NCBI RefSeq assembly: GCF_001679645.1
Contig: NZ_LRUN01000010.1
Coordinates: 62,001-126,000 of the forward strand
Length of the DNA: 64,000 nt
Source of the DNA: Pseudomonas bananamidigenes
Lineage (GTDB): Bacteria; Pseudomonadota; Gammaproteobacteria; Pseudomonadales; Pseudomonadaceae
Direction: 5' to 3'
Positions 9,654-18,450 of the stretch are shown here, one piece after another. Within the stretch, counting starts at the first letter, position 1. Each line of letters starts with the position of its first letter. A program made the position numbers and the translations under genes. The notes beneath the pieces were generated by a model. The model was not told the origin of the DNA, ran no database searches, and was given only the letters and a program-made list of their open reading frames with translations.

Positions 9654-10955
9654 TTACAACACCGAAAAGTTGTAGCTCACGATCAACCGGGTCTCATCCA
9701 CGTCCCGGGCGAACTTCTCGTAGTTGGTGCGATAAGTCGCGTTACGCAGACGCAGGCTGACGTCCTTGAACGTCCCGCTCTGGATCACGTACTTCAGCTC
9801 GCTGTCGCGTTCCCACTCTTTGCCTTCCTGATCGCTGCCCGGCACCTTGATGTGATCGCCGTTCACGTAACGGGTCAGGAAGCTCAGGCCGTTGATGCCG
9901 ATAGCCTTGAAGTCATAGTCGTAACGCAGCTGCCAGGAGCGTTCCTGCGCGGCGGCGAAGTCGTTGACCTGCACGTAGTTCACCAGGTACGGGTTGCTGC
10001 CATCGAGGTACGGCATCGAGTTGTCGCCGTTCATGCGCTGCCAGCCGGCGCTGAAAGTGTGGCCGCTGATGCCGTAGGACAGCATGCCGCTCAAGGCCCG
10101 GTTGTCGATGGAACCGGCTTTCGCATCGCCGCTGTCGGCGCTTTTCAGCAACCGCAGATCGGCTTTCAGTACACCCTCACCCAGCGGCTGGTTGGCCAAC
10201 AGGCCGACGAAGTGCTGGCGATAGATATCTTCCAGCTCGGCGTAGTGATACTGAGCGGTCAGACGGTCGTTGATCTTGTAGTCGAAGCCGTACATGTCGA
10301 AATGATCGGCGGTGGTGTTGCACGCATAGCGCTTGTTCTTGCAGTGCACGCGAATGTCCTGGGAGTCGGTCGAATCCCGAGCGGTGTACTTGTCCAGGCG
10401 TGCGGCCATGAAGGTCAGGTCCTTCACTTCCTTTGAAGTCAGCATCGCGCCGTTGAACATGGTCGGCAGCAGGCGACCATCGTTGTACTTGAGCAACGGC
10501 AGATCCGGCAGCAGCGCGCCGTACTTCAGCACCGAGTCCGAGATTTTGACCTTGGCGGTCAGGCCCATTTTTGCGTACTGACCTTTCGAACCGCGCGGGT
10601 TGTCGCCGCTGGACGGCAGCAGGCCGCTGTTGCTGCGGTCGGGGCTGGAATCGAGCTGAAAGCCCGCCATGCCCAGCGCATCGATACCAAAACCGACGGT
10701 GCCTTCGGTATATCCCGATTGCAAATTGAGAATGAAACCCTGCGCCGACTCTTCGCGCTTGGAAGCGCCCTGATCACTGGAGGTGTGCCCGTCGCGGAAA
10801 TCGCGGTTGAAATACACCGTGCGCGATTCGATCTTCGCTGTGGTGTCTTCGAAAAAACCGCCGGCCTGGGTCTGCGTGGTGAAACCGGCGCACAGCACCA
10901 AGGCTCCGAAGCCAAGCGACTGGCGCGGGGTGATGAGGGGAAATGGGGGACGCAT
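9654..10955 (-). CDS. OprD-family outer-membrane porin
   Basis: 433-residue OprD-type porin. The signal peptide (MRPPFPLITPRQSLGFGALVLCAGF) is followed by GGFFEDTTAKIESRTVYFNRDFRDG, a hallmark N-terminus of this family, and the chain ends in the beta-strand RLIVSYNFSVL with a hydrophobic C-terminal residue. Such 18-strand channels take up amino acids, peptides or aromatic acids; the substrate here cannot be read. The ATG at 10955 has a GGAG site 8 bp upstream; the frame extends further 5' (to 11069) without one. A short internal segment (VHCKNKRYACNTTADHF) carries two cysteines, perhaps a loop disulfide. Confidence 0.9.
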   Translation of the reverse strand: MRPPFPLITPRQSLGFGALVLCAGFTTQTQAGGFFEDTTAKIESRTVYFNRDFRDGHTSSDQGASKREESAQGFILNLQSGYTEGTVGFGIDALGMAGFQLDSSPDRSNSGLLPSSGDNPRGSKGQYAKMGLTAKVKISDSVLKYGALLPDLPLLKYNDGRLLPTMFNGAMLTSKEVKDLTFMAARLDKYTARDSTDSQDIRVHCKNKRYACNTTADHFDMYGFDYKINDRLTAQYHYAELEDIYRQHFVGLLANQPLGEGVLKADLRLLKSADSGDAKAGSIDNRALSGMLSYGISGHTFSAGWQRMNGDNSMPYLDGSNPYLVNYVQVNDFAAAQERSWQLRYDYDFKAIGINGLSFLTRYVNGDHIKVPGSDQEGKEWERDSELKYVIQSGTFKDVSLRLRNATYRTNYEKFARDVDETRLIVSYNFSVL

Positions 10956-11223
10956 TGAAAACTCCGACAAAACAACGATTGCGCAGGCGCGCAAACAAAA
11001 CAGAAACGGCTCCCGTCCCGGCACAGTGAAGTGTCGGGAGGAAGTGAACACGCGGGGGTGAGCGCCCATGATGGCAGATGGCTTTGACGTGCTACAGGCG
11101 ACTTTAGTCTGAAATTGACCGGCAGTTCAGATCAGCGTCCGGTCTTCAGAAACTTACGATTGTGCGAAGCCGGTGAATCCCGCTACATTTGCCTCCTGCT
11201 TATTCACGGACGGAATTCAGAGC

Positions 11224-13419
11224 ATGCTGGACGCCAATGCCATTCATATCAGCTTCTCGATCGAGGGGGCTTCGGCCGACCTCCAGGTCCTCAGCTTCAC
11301 CGGCCGCGAAGCCCTCAACGAACCGTTCCGTTTCGACCTCGAACTGGTCAGCGCCCGTCCCGACCTCAAACTCGAAGAACTCCTGCACAAGCCCGGTTGC
11401 CTGACCTTCGGCGCCACCGGCGAGGGCAAGATCCATGGTCTGGTGTATCGCATCGAGCAAGGCGATTCCGGCAAGACCCTGACCCGTTACAGCATCAGTC
11501 TGGTGCCGCAACTGGCCTACCTGCGGCATAACCATGACCAGCAGATTTTCCAGAACCTCAGCGTGCCGAAGATCATCGCCCAGGTGCTCGAAGATCGCGG
11601 CATTCTGGCCGATGCCTACAGCTTCCAGCTCAACGCCGAGTACCCGGAACGCGAGTACTGCGTGCAGTACGACGAGTCCGATCTGCATTTCATCCAGCGC
11701 CTGTGCGAAGAGGAAGGCATTCATTTCCACTTCCAGCACAGCAGCAACGGCCACAAACTGGTGTTCGGCGACGACCAGACCGTGTTCCGCAAACTGAAAC
11801 CGGTGAACTACCAGCAAGACTCCGGCATGAGTGCCGACAAACCGGTGATCAAGCGCTTCAACCTGCGCCTGGAAACCCGCACCAGCCGCGTCAGCCGCCG
11901 CGATTACGATTTCGAGAAACCGAAGATCCTGCCCGAAGGCGCAGCCAAATCCACATTCGCCCCGGACCTGGAAGACTACGATTACCCCGGCCGCTTCACC
12001 ACCCGCGAGCGCGGCAAGTTCCTCTCGACCCGTGCCCTGGAACGCCATCGCAGCGACTACAAACTCGCCGAAGGCCAGGGTGACGAACCGACCCTGACCA
12101 CCGGCCATTTCCTCACGCTGGCCGAACATCCCCGCGCCGAATGGAACGACCTGTGGCTGCTGCTGGAGATTTTCCACGAAGGCAAACAGCCGCAGGTGCT
12201 GGGGGAAAACGTCACCAGCGACGTCACCGACAGCAAGAGCGATTTCCATCAGGGCTACCGCAACTCGTTTGTCGCGACACCGTGGGACGCCCACTACCGC
12301 CCTGCCCTCGAACACCCGAAACCGAAAGTCCTCGGCAGCCAGACCGCCATCGTCACCGGCCCCGCCGGCGAAGAGATCCACTGCGACCAGTACGGCCGCG
12401 TGAAAGTGCAATTCCATTGGGACCGCGAAGGTCAGGCCGACGACAAGACCACCTGCTGGCTGCGCGTCGCCAGCGGCTGGGCCGGCGCGGCCTACGGTGG
12501 CATCGCCATCCCCCGCATCGGCATGGAAGTGCTGGTGACCTTCCTTGAAGGCGACCCCGACCAGCCATTGGTGACCGGCTGCCTGTACCACAAGGAAAAC
12601 GTCGTCCCCTACGATCTGCCGGCGAACAAGACCCGCAGCACCTTCAAGACCCTGAGCTCCCCGGGCGGCAAAGGCTACAACGAGTTCCGCATCGAAGACA
12701 AGAAAGGCGCGGAACAGATCTACATCCACGCCCAGCGCGACTGGGACGAAAACATCGAGCACGACCAGAAAATCCGCGTCGGCAATGAACGCCACGACAC
12801 CGTTGAGGCCAACACCCTCAGCGAATTCAAGGTCGAGGAACATCGCATCACCCATCTGGACCGCAAGAGCGAAATGCGCGCCAACGATCACCTGACCGTA
12901 GGCGTGAGCCAGCATGTGAAGGTCGGCACCGGGCAGTTCGTTGAAGCGGGTACGGAGATTCATTACCACGCCGGCGAAAAAGTGGTGATTGAAGGCGGGA
13001 TGGAGCTGACGGCCAAGGCTGGGGGGAGTTTCGTCAAGGTGGATGCGGGTGGCGTGACCATTAGCGGTGCGGAGGTGAAGGCCAATACCGGGGGTGCGCC
13101 GGGTACCGGCACTGGGATCGGGATTCTTACTCCCCTGATTCCAGCCGCAGCCGCCGTAGGGAGTGTCGGGCAATTGCTGGAGCGCAAGATTGTCCCCGAG
13201 AAATCCGAACATGACCTGGACTTTCTTGTCACCAGTCAGGACACCGGGCTACCGCTCAAGAACTTTCCCTACGTTATCAGGACCACCTCCGGCAAAAGCA
13301 TCGTCGGCCGCACCAATGAAGAAGGCAAGACCGCAAAGATTTCGAGCACTGAAGCGGAAATGGCAGTAATCGAAGTCTTTGATGACATTCCACCGATCAA
13401 CCCGGGATGGGACGATTGA
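11224..13419 (+). CDS. vgrG: Type VI secretion tip protein VgrG with TTR-like tail
   Basis: Spike protein of 731 residues. Residues 1-627 are the VgrG core (gp27-like N-terminus with FTGREALNEPFRFDLELVS, then gp5-like OB fold and beta-helix repeats including the EAGTEIHYHAGEKVVIEGGM region). Residues 628-731 are a tail absent from the second VgrG here; its end, from DLDFLVTSQDTGLPLKN to IEVFDDI, has a transthyretin-like pattern. TTR-like VgrG extensions are known to bind effectors in enteroaggregative E. coli. The effector gene begins 1 bp after the stop. The ATG at 11224 was chosen to match the paralogue; the frame opens earlier at 11173. Confidence 0.93.
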   Translation: MLDANAIHISFSIEGASADLQVLSFTGREALNEPFRFDLELVSARPDLKLEELLHKPGCLTFGATGEGKIHGLVYRIEQGDSGKTLTRYSISLVPQLAYLRHNHDQQIFQNLSVPKIIAQVLEDRGILADAYSFQLNAEYPEREYCVQYDESDLHFIQRLCEEEGIHFHFQHSSNGHKLVFGDDQTVFRKLKPVNYQQDSGMSADKPVIKRFNLRLETRTSRVSRRDYDFEKPKILPEGAAKSTFAPDLEDYDYPGRFTTRERGKFLSTRALERHRSDYKLAEGQGDEPTLTTGHFLTLAEHPRAEWNDLWLLLEIFHEGKQPQVLGENVTSDVTDSKSDFHQGYRNSFVATPWDAHYRPALEHPKPKVLGSQTAIVTGPAGEEIHCDQYGRVKVQFHWDREGQADDKTTCWLRVASGWAGAAYGGIAIPRIGMEVLVTFLEGDPDQPLVTGCLYHKENVVPYDLPANKTRSTFKTLSSPGGKGYNEFRIEDKKGAEQIYIHAQRDWDENIEHDQKIRVGNERHDTVEANTLSEFKVEEHRITHLDRKSEMRANDHLTVGVSQHVKVGTGQFVEAGTEIHYHAGEKVVIEGGMELTAKAGGSFVKVDAGGVTISGAEVKANTGGAPGTGTGIGILTPLIPAAAAVGSVGQLLERKIVPEKSEHDLDFLVTSQDTGLPLKNFPYVIRTTSGKSIVGRTNEEGKTAKISSTEAEMAVIEVFDDIPPINPGWDD

Positions 13420-13420
13420 A

Positions 13421-13984
13421 ATGGCTGAAAAAAAACCACTGACCACCACTCAGAAGCCACTCACGCCGAAAGCGGACACGGCCTCAGCAAAAGTTGCCGT
13501 GGATGACAGTAAACGCTTGAAAGAAATCCGCAAACTGGTTGAAGCCAATAACCAATCCACGATTGATACCAACACCGTAATTTGCCAGATCTACATGGAA
13601 TCGCGTTTCGATCCTGAAGCCGGTCGAGGGAAGCACGCAGCCAGGGGACTCATGCAAATGCAGGAACCTGCAGTCAAGCAAGTCTATAAATACCGTAAGA
13701 AAAAGGAACTGGGTCGTATGCCCAACCAGGCCCAGACTGACGAGGCATTCAGTGCCGGAGCGGCTTTTTACGCGTCTCCCCTTATCTGGGACGAAGCCCA
13801 GAACATCAGAATCGGTACCGAGTACATGCAATATTGGCTGGACATTTCGAGTTCCACCGAGGAGGCATACAAAAAGTACCGCGGTAAATCGAACGGGGTT
13901 TATTACCGCAAAATCAGTGAGTGTGCCAGAAAGCTGGACGCCAGCCCCAACTCTATGGAAGTGCTCAGAGATACATTGAAATGA
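13421..13984 (+). CDS. Predicted T6SS effector, lysozyme-like lytic transglycosylase (SLT-type)
   Basis: 187-residue protein without a signal peptide. The first 30 residues are Lys/Thr-rich and look disordered. Then a lysozyme-like fold: candidate catalytic Glu60 in QIYMESRFDP, the SLT motif RGLMQMQ (75-81), and AYKKYRG (149-155) at the place of A-Y-N-x-G. It starts 1 bp after the VgrG stop and overlaps the next gene by ATGA. Being encoded directly behind a VgrG with an adaptor-like tail, and followed by a signal-peptide protein, it fits a T6SS cargo that degrades peptidoglycan. Enzyme class is from motifs; delivery is inferred. It is visibly less GC-rich than the vgrG genes. Confidence 0.75.
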   Translation: MAEKKPLTTTQKPLTPKADTASAKVAVDDSKRLKEIRKLVEANNQSTIDTNTVICQIYMESRFDPEAGRGKHAARGLMQMQEPAVKQVYKYRKKKELGRMPNQAQTDEAFSAGAAFYASPLIWDEAQNIRIGTEYMQYWLDISSSTEEAYKKYRGKSNGVYYRKISECARKLDASPNSMEVLRDTLK

Positions 13985-14514
13985 AAAAACTGTGGTTCCC
14001 TTTCCTCCTCGCACTTGCCTGTGATCCCGCTTTTGCAGACGCCCCAAAAACCCTTCTGGACTGCCCCCTTTCGGACGGCTCGGTGGCCTCTCTGCTGTCC
14101 ACCTCCAGCGAGGACGGGCAAAGACTTTCCGTCAAAATCGATAACCACACCGAAACGGCTTTCACCGACATGCCCGATTCAGACTTTGTTGGTGAAGTCG
14201 CCATGGCCAAATGCACGGGTTCCGGGCTGATCTACGCCATGAACTATGGCTCTCCGTATTTGAAAGGTGCCTTCATTCGCAGGCATCCGGGCAGCAAAGT
14301 TCTGGAACGCATCGATTTTGCCGAAAAGGCCCTCCCGGTTTCTCTGTACCTGAATGCGCAGCAGATGCGCCTGGTCATCCCCAACAATGGTTATGAGATC
14401 CCGGAAAAATTCATCGTCTACGACTACACCAGTCCGAAGGGCCAGCCGGAAGAACCCAAAGGGATGAATGTGATGCCTGACAAGAAAGGCTTCGAAATCA
14501 TCAAACTGAAATGA
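13981..14514 (+). CDS. Putative periplasmic immunity protein for the SLT-type effector
   Basis: 177 residues with a clear signal peptide (MKKLWFPFLLALACDPAFA, cleavage predicted before DAPKTLL), so periplasmic. The start ATG overlaps the effector stop (ATGA), meaning tight translational coupling. I recognise no family. A single Cys (in LLDCPLSDG) plus another in MAKCTGSG could form a disulfide in the mature chain. Its place directly after a predicted wall-degrading effector, and its export, are what one expects of the cognate immunity protein that blocks the toxin in the periplasm. This function is inferred from position only. Confidence 0.65.
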   Translation: MKKLWFPFLLALACDPAFADAPKTLLDCPLSDGSVASLLSTSSEDGQRLSVKIDNHTETAFTDMPDSDFVGEVAMAKCTGSGLIYAMNYGSPYLKGAFIRRHPGSKVLERIDFAEKALPVSLYLNAQQMRLVIPNNGYEIPEKFIVYDYTSPKGQPEEPKGMNVMPDKKGFEIIKLK

Positions 14515-14663
14515 CCGCGTAGTCGTACAGCCTCGTATTCGTTGGCGAAATCGCCCGTCCTAAGGGAAAACCCTACGCCCCTGACGGGCATTTGCGGGTT
14601 GTACGAGCCGGGCTAATCCTGCACCATCCGCCCCTTGCTTATTCAATGGACGGAAATCAAGGC

Positions 14664-16736
14664 ATGCTGGACGCCAATGCTACGCACATTACCCTCACGC
14701 TCGAAGGCGCTTCCGCCGACCTGCAAGTCCTCAGCTTCACCGGCCGCGAAGCCCTCAACGAACCGTTCCGTTTCGACCTCGAACTGGTCAGCGCCCGTCC
14801 TGACCTCAAGCTCGAAGAGCTCCTGCACAAACCCGGTTGCCTGACCTTCGGCGCCACCGGCGAGGGCAAGATCCACGGTCTGGTGTATCGCATCGAGCAA
14901 GGCGATTCCGGCAAGACCCTGACCCGTTACAGCCTCAGTCTGGTGCCGCAACTGGCCTACCTGCGGCACAACCACGACCAGCAGATTTTCCAGAACCTCA
15001 GCGTGCCGAAGATCATCGCCCAGGTACTGGAAGATCGCGGCATCCTGGCCGACGCCTACAGCTTCCAGCTCAACGCCGAGTACCCGGAACGCGAGTACTG
15101 CGTGCAGTACGACGAGTCCGACCTGCATTTCATCCAGCGCCTGTGCGAAGAGGAAGGCATTCACTTCCACTTCCAGCACAGCAGCAACGGCCACAAACTG
15201 GTGTTCGGCGACGACCAGACCGTATTCCGCAAACTGAAACCGGTGAACTACCAGCAAGACTCCGGCATGAGTGCCGACAAACCGGTGATCAAGCGCTTCA
15301 ACCTGCGCCTGGAAACCCGCACCAGCCGCGTCAGCCGCCGCGATTACGATTTCGAGAAACCGAAGATCCTGCCCGAAGGCGCAGCCAAATCCACATTCGC
15401 CCCGGACCTGGAAGACTACGATTACCCCGGCCGCTTCACCACCCGCGAGCGCGGCAAGTTCCTCTCGACCCGTGCCCTGGAACGCCATCGCAGCGATTAC
15501 AAACTCGCTGAAGGCCAGGGTGACGAACCGACCCTGACCACCGGCCATTTCCTCACGCTGGCCGAACATCCCCGCGCCGAATGGAACGACCTGTGGCTGC
15601 TGCTGGAGATTTTCCACGAAGGCAAACAGCCGCAAGTGCTGGGGGAAAACGTCACCAGCGACGTCACCGACAGCAAAAACGATTTCCATCAGGGCTACCG
15701 CAACTCGTTTGTCGCGACACCGTGGGACGCCCACTACCGCCCTGCCCTCGAACACCCGAAACCGAAAGTCCTCGGCAGCCAGACCGCCATCGTCACCGGC
15801 CCCGTCGGCGAAGAGATCCACTGCGACCAGTACGGCCGCGTAAAAGTGCAATTCCATTGGGACCGCGACGGCCAGGCCGACGACAAGACCACCTGCTGGC
15901 TACGCGTCGCCAGCGGCTGGGCCGGCGCGGCCTACGGCGGCATCGCCATCCCCCGCATCGGCATGGAAGTGCTGGTGACCTTCCTTGAAGGCGACCCCGA
16001 CCAGCCATTGGTGACCGGCTGCCTGTACCACAAGGAAAATGTCGTCCCTTACGACCTGCCGGCGAACAAGACCCGCAGCACCTTCAAGACCCTGAGCTCC
16101 CCGGGCGGCAAGGGCTACAACGAATTTCGCATCGAAGACAAGAAAGGTGCGGAGCAGATCTACATCCACGCCCAGCGCGACTGGGACGAGAACATCGAGC
16201 ACGACCAGAAGATCCGCGTCGGCAATGAAAGGCATGACACCGTTGAGGCCAACACGCTCAGCGAATTCAAGGTCGAGGAACATCGCATCACCCATCTGGA
16301 CCGCAAGAGCGAAATGCGCGCCAACGATCACCTGACCGTGGGCGTGACCCAGCATGTGAAGGTCGGCACCGGGCAGTTTGTCGAAGCGGGTACGGAGATT
16401 CATTACCACGCTGGCGAGAAAGTGGTGATCGAAGGCGGGATGGAGCTGACGGCCAAGGCCGGGGGGAGTTTCGTCAAGGTGGATGCGGGTGGCGTGACCA
16501 TTAGCGGTGCGGAAGTGAAGGCCAATACGGGTGGTGCGCCGGGGGTGGGTTCCGGTATCCAGATTCTGGAGCCGGTCATCCCGTGGGCCGCCGCCAAAGA
16601 CAAGGCAGGCACCCTGCTCGTCCCTGCTGCCGCGCAAATGGCCCTGGCCAAAGCTGCGCGCAAGGCCGGTGACACCCGCTGCCCGATCTGCGAGGCCTGC
16701 CGTGAAGGCAAGTGTGATTTGGGAGCCGTGGCATGA
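14664..16736 (+). CDS. vgrG: Type VI secretion tip protein VgrG, second copy with Cys-rich tail
   Basis: 690 residues. The core (1-627) differs from the first VgrG at about ten residues by my count, five of them within residues 7-13. After GGAPG (623-627) the two diverge completely: here the tail is 63 residues, with a helical Ala/Lys stretch and four cysteines (673, 676, 679, 684) in CPICEACREGKC. The 5' leader (CTTATTCA, then GGACGGAA before the ATG) is also shared between the copies, so the duplicated unit includes the leader. The stop overlaps the DUF4123 start (ATGA). ATG 14664 was chosen by comparison. Confidence 0.93.
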   Translation: MLDANATHITLTLEGASADLQVLSFTGREALNEPFRFDLELVSARPDLKLEELLHKPGCLTFGATGEGKIHGLVYRIEQGDSGKTLTRYSLSLVPQLAYLRHNHDQQIFQNLSVPKIIAQVLEDRGILADAYSFQLNAEYPEREYCVQYDESDLHFIQRLCEEEGIHFHFQHSSNGHKLVFGDDQTVFRKLKPVNYQQDSGMSADKPVIKRFNLRLETRTSRVSRRDYDFEKPKILPEGAAKSTFAPDLEDYDYPGRFTTRERGKFLSTRALERHRSDYKLAEGQGDEPTLTTGHFLTLAEHPRAEWNDLWLLLEIFHEGKQPQVLGENVTSDVTDSKNDFHQGYRNSFVATPWDAHYRPALEHPKPKVLGSQTAIVTGPVGEEIHCDQYGRVKVQFHWDRDGQADDKTTCWLRVASGWAGAAYGGIAIPRIGMEVLVTFLEGDPDQPLVTGCLYHKENVVPYDLPANKTRSTFKTLSSPGGKGYNEFRIEDKKGAEQIYIHAQRDWDENIEHDQKIRVGNERHDTVEANTLSEFKVEEHRITHLDRKSEMRANDHLTVGVTQHVKVGTGQFVEAGTEIHYHAGEKVVIEGGMELTAKAGGSFVKVDAGGVTISGAEVKANTGGAPGVGSGIQILEPVIPWAAAKDKAGTLLVPAAAQMALAKAARKAGDTRCPICEACREGKCDLGAVA

Positions 16737-17584
16737 GTGACGCGCTCAACAACTGGCTGGGTGAACAATCGCGCCTCAATCGCGTACTGATCCTCGTGCT
16801 CGACTGCCTCGCCGAACCGAACCCGGTCACGCCGTTGTACAGCGCCGGCGTAATGCAGCGCTCGGTGCAGCTCTACCGACGTACCGAGTTCGCCCAGTTT
16901 GCCGCCATCAGCCCATGGCTGACCGAACTCGAAAACCCGGGCAGCGAAGCGGTCACCCAATTGCTGGATGACCCGCAGCGTAACTGGGGCTGGATCGGCA
17001 GCATGGACAAGGCTGATCTCGACAGCCTGACCCATCACTGGATCGCCCGCATGGTCATCGACGAGGACGGCGATCGCTCGCTGTTCCGCTTCCAGGACAA
17101 CCGCGTACTCGCCCGCTGCCTGGCCAACATGAAAGACACCGAATGGCCACTGCTGCTCGGCCCGATCAGCAGCGTGCTGTATTGGGATGAAGATCAGTGG
17201 AAAGGTGCGGACAACAGCAGGCCGGGCATGTATGCCGTGCCGAATCCGGCGCCTTGGCTGCAAGTCCCTACCCCGCCGGAACGAACCCGCGAAATCCTGC
17301 GAGCCAACCTTAAACGCTGGCTGTTGGTGTATCACGCCGAAACCGCCGCGAAACTCTCCGAAACCCGCCCAATCCTTGAATGGCTGGAAGAACAGATGGA
17401 TCTGCTCGAAGCCTGGCAATGGAACGCACCAGAGCAACGGGAATTCATGTTGACCCTGCGCCTTGACCCCAAAAATGCCGGGGATGTGGCCTGGCAGCCC
17501 TTGCCGGGGGAAACACCGAAAAAGCATTTCGAGCGGTGCGCACGGTTTTTCGCTGTTCACAGCGATGACGTCGCACTGAATTGA
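16733..17584 (+). CDS. DUF4123 T6SS effector adaptor/chaperone
   Basis: 283-residue cytoplasmic protein resembling the DUF4123 (Tap/TEC) family: these adaptors load a specific effector onto a VgrG tip and do not travel with it. The N-terminal part (VLILVLDCLAEPNPVTPLYS, then RTEFAQFAAISPWLTEL) and the central GPISSVLYWDEDQWK fit the family arrangement. It overlaps the vgrG stop by 4 bp, so it should serve this VgrG, probably to mount the lipase encoded two genes downstream. Family assignment is from remembered pattern and genomic position. Confidence 0.82.
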   Translation: MSDALNNWLGEQSRLNRVLILVLDCLAEPNPVTPLYSAGVMQRSVQLYRRTEFAQFAAISPWLTELENPGSEAVTQLLDDPQRNWGWIGSMDKADLDSLTHHWIARMVIDEDGDRSLFRFQDNRVLARCLANMKDTEWPLLLGPISSVLYWDEDQWKGADNSRPGMYAVPNPAPWLQVPTPPERTREILRANLKRWLLVYHAETAAKLSETRPILEWLEEQMDLLEAWQWNAPEQREFMLTLRLDPKNAGDVAWQPLPGETPKKHFERCARFFAVHSDDVALN

Positions 17585-17643
17585 AATCAAGACCTTGGGC
17601 GTCACTCGCTCGAAACGACCGCCACGGGACAAAGGACAATCAA

Positions 17644-18438
17644 ATGCGTCATCGCAACGTTTTCAATGGTTTTTTTCGTAGTTTGATGATTGGGCTGGGT
17701 GCAATTGGGGCTACTGGTTGTTCGGTTGCTCAGCAGGACAGCTTTACGTTGGTGACTGAGCTTCCGCCAGGGTTTGAGATACTAGTTGAGGCGAAGTATG
17801 TGCCTCGGATGGGTGAGACGTGCAGTGTCCCTGTCAAGAGGGGACGTGAACATCCAGGTTACAAGTTCTTCGAACAGAAACACAGTGATAAGGCCCAAAC
17901 TGCGAACTTTCAAGTTCCTTTGACCAGTATCGAAGGGGGATGCCCGCTCGTTTTGGATAATTTCGATTACGAAATTTATGCCAAATATGCCGCCGGCCCT
18001 TCTGACGTTGGAAGAGACTACTCAGGAGTTGGATTTCAGGAAGGTACGACGGACAAAGGAAGTCTTCCCTCTCCTCTGATGTTACAACGACAGTGTGAGT
18101 GGTTGTTTCGCACCACTGGGCCGGATCGAAATATCGTTAAGATCTTAAAATGCGCTCCAGTGGACACAGCGGAACAAGTAAACGGCTCCGTTGCGAAAGG
18201 GCCTTTGCAACGCACGCAGTTGGCAGGAAAGACGTTGAACGTTTCTTTCTCAATGTCCAATGAGGAAAGGCCAGCTGTCGGAGACAACTGGGTGAAATTC
18301 CCCAATGGATGGAAGAGGTGCATGGGCAAGAGTCTCGAAGACCCCTATGCATTCTGTCGCGGTAACACAACCGATTTCAAACCTTTCAAAATGCCGGACG
18401 GACGCGATTGCACCATCTATCCGACGTGTACCGAATAA
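17644..18438 (+). CDS. Lipoprotein, putative immunity protein for the downstream lipase
   Basis: 264 residues with a lipoprotein signal: hydrophobic segment then lipobox GATGC, so the mature protein should be membrane-anchored in the periplasm. Many cysteines remain in the mature chain (for example RMGETCSVP, EGGCPLVL, QRQCEWLF, WKRCMGKS, AFCRGN, DCTIYPTC), suggesting several disulfides. No family is recognised. It lies between the DUF4123 adaptor and the lipase, 12 bp before the latter. Known antibacterial T6SS lipases have periplasmic or lipoprotein immunity partners, so immunity is the best guess. Its base composition is clearly AT-richer than the neighbouring vgrG. Confidence 0.65.
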   Translation: MRHRNVFNGFFRSLMIGLGAIGATGCSVAQQDSFTLVTELPPGFEILVEAKYVPRMGETCSVPVKRGREHPGYKFFEQKHSDKAQTANFQVPLTSIEGGCPLVLDNFDYEIYAKYAAGPSDVGRDYSGVGFQEGTTDKGSLPSPLMLQRQCEWLFRTTGPDRNIVKILKCAPVDTAEQVNGSVAKGPLQRTQLAGKTLNVSFSMSNEERPAVGDNWVKFPNGWKRCMGKSLEDPYAFCRGNTTDFKPFKMPDGRDCTIYPTCTE

Positions 18439-18450
18439 GGACATTCATTA

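Noticed and set aside
11200..13212. Very long minus-strand frame opposite the first vgrG
   Set aside because: High-GC antisense shadow; a matching long minus-strand frame also occurs opposite the second vgrG, as expected from identical sequence.
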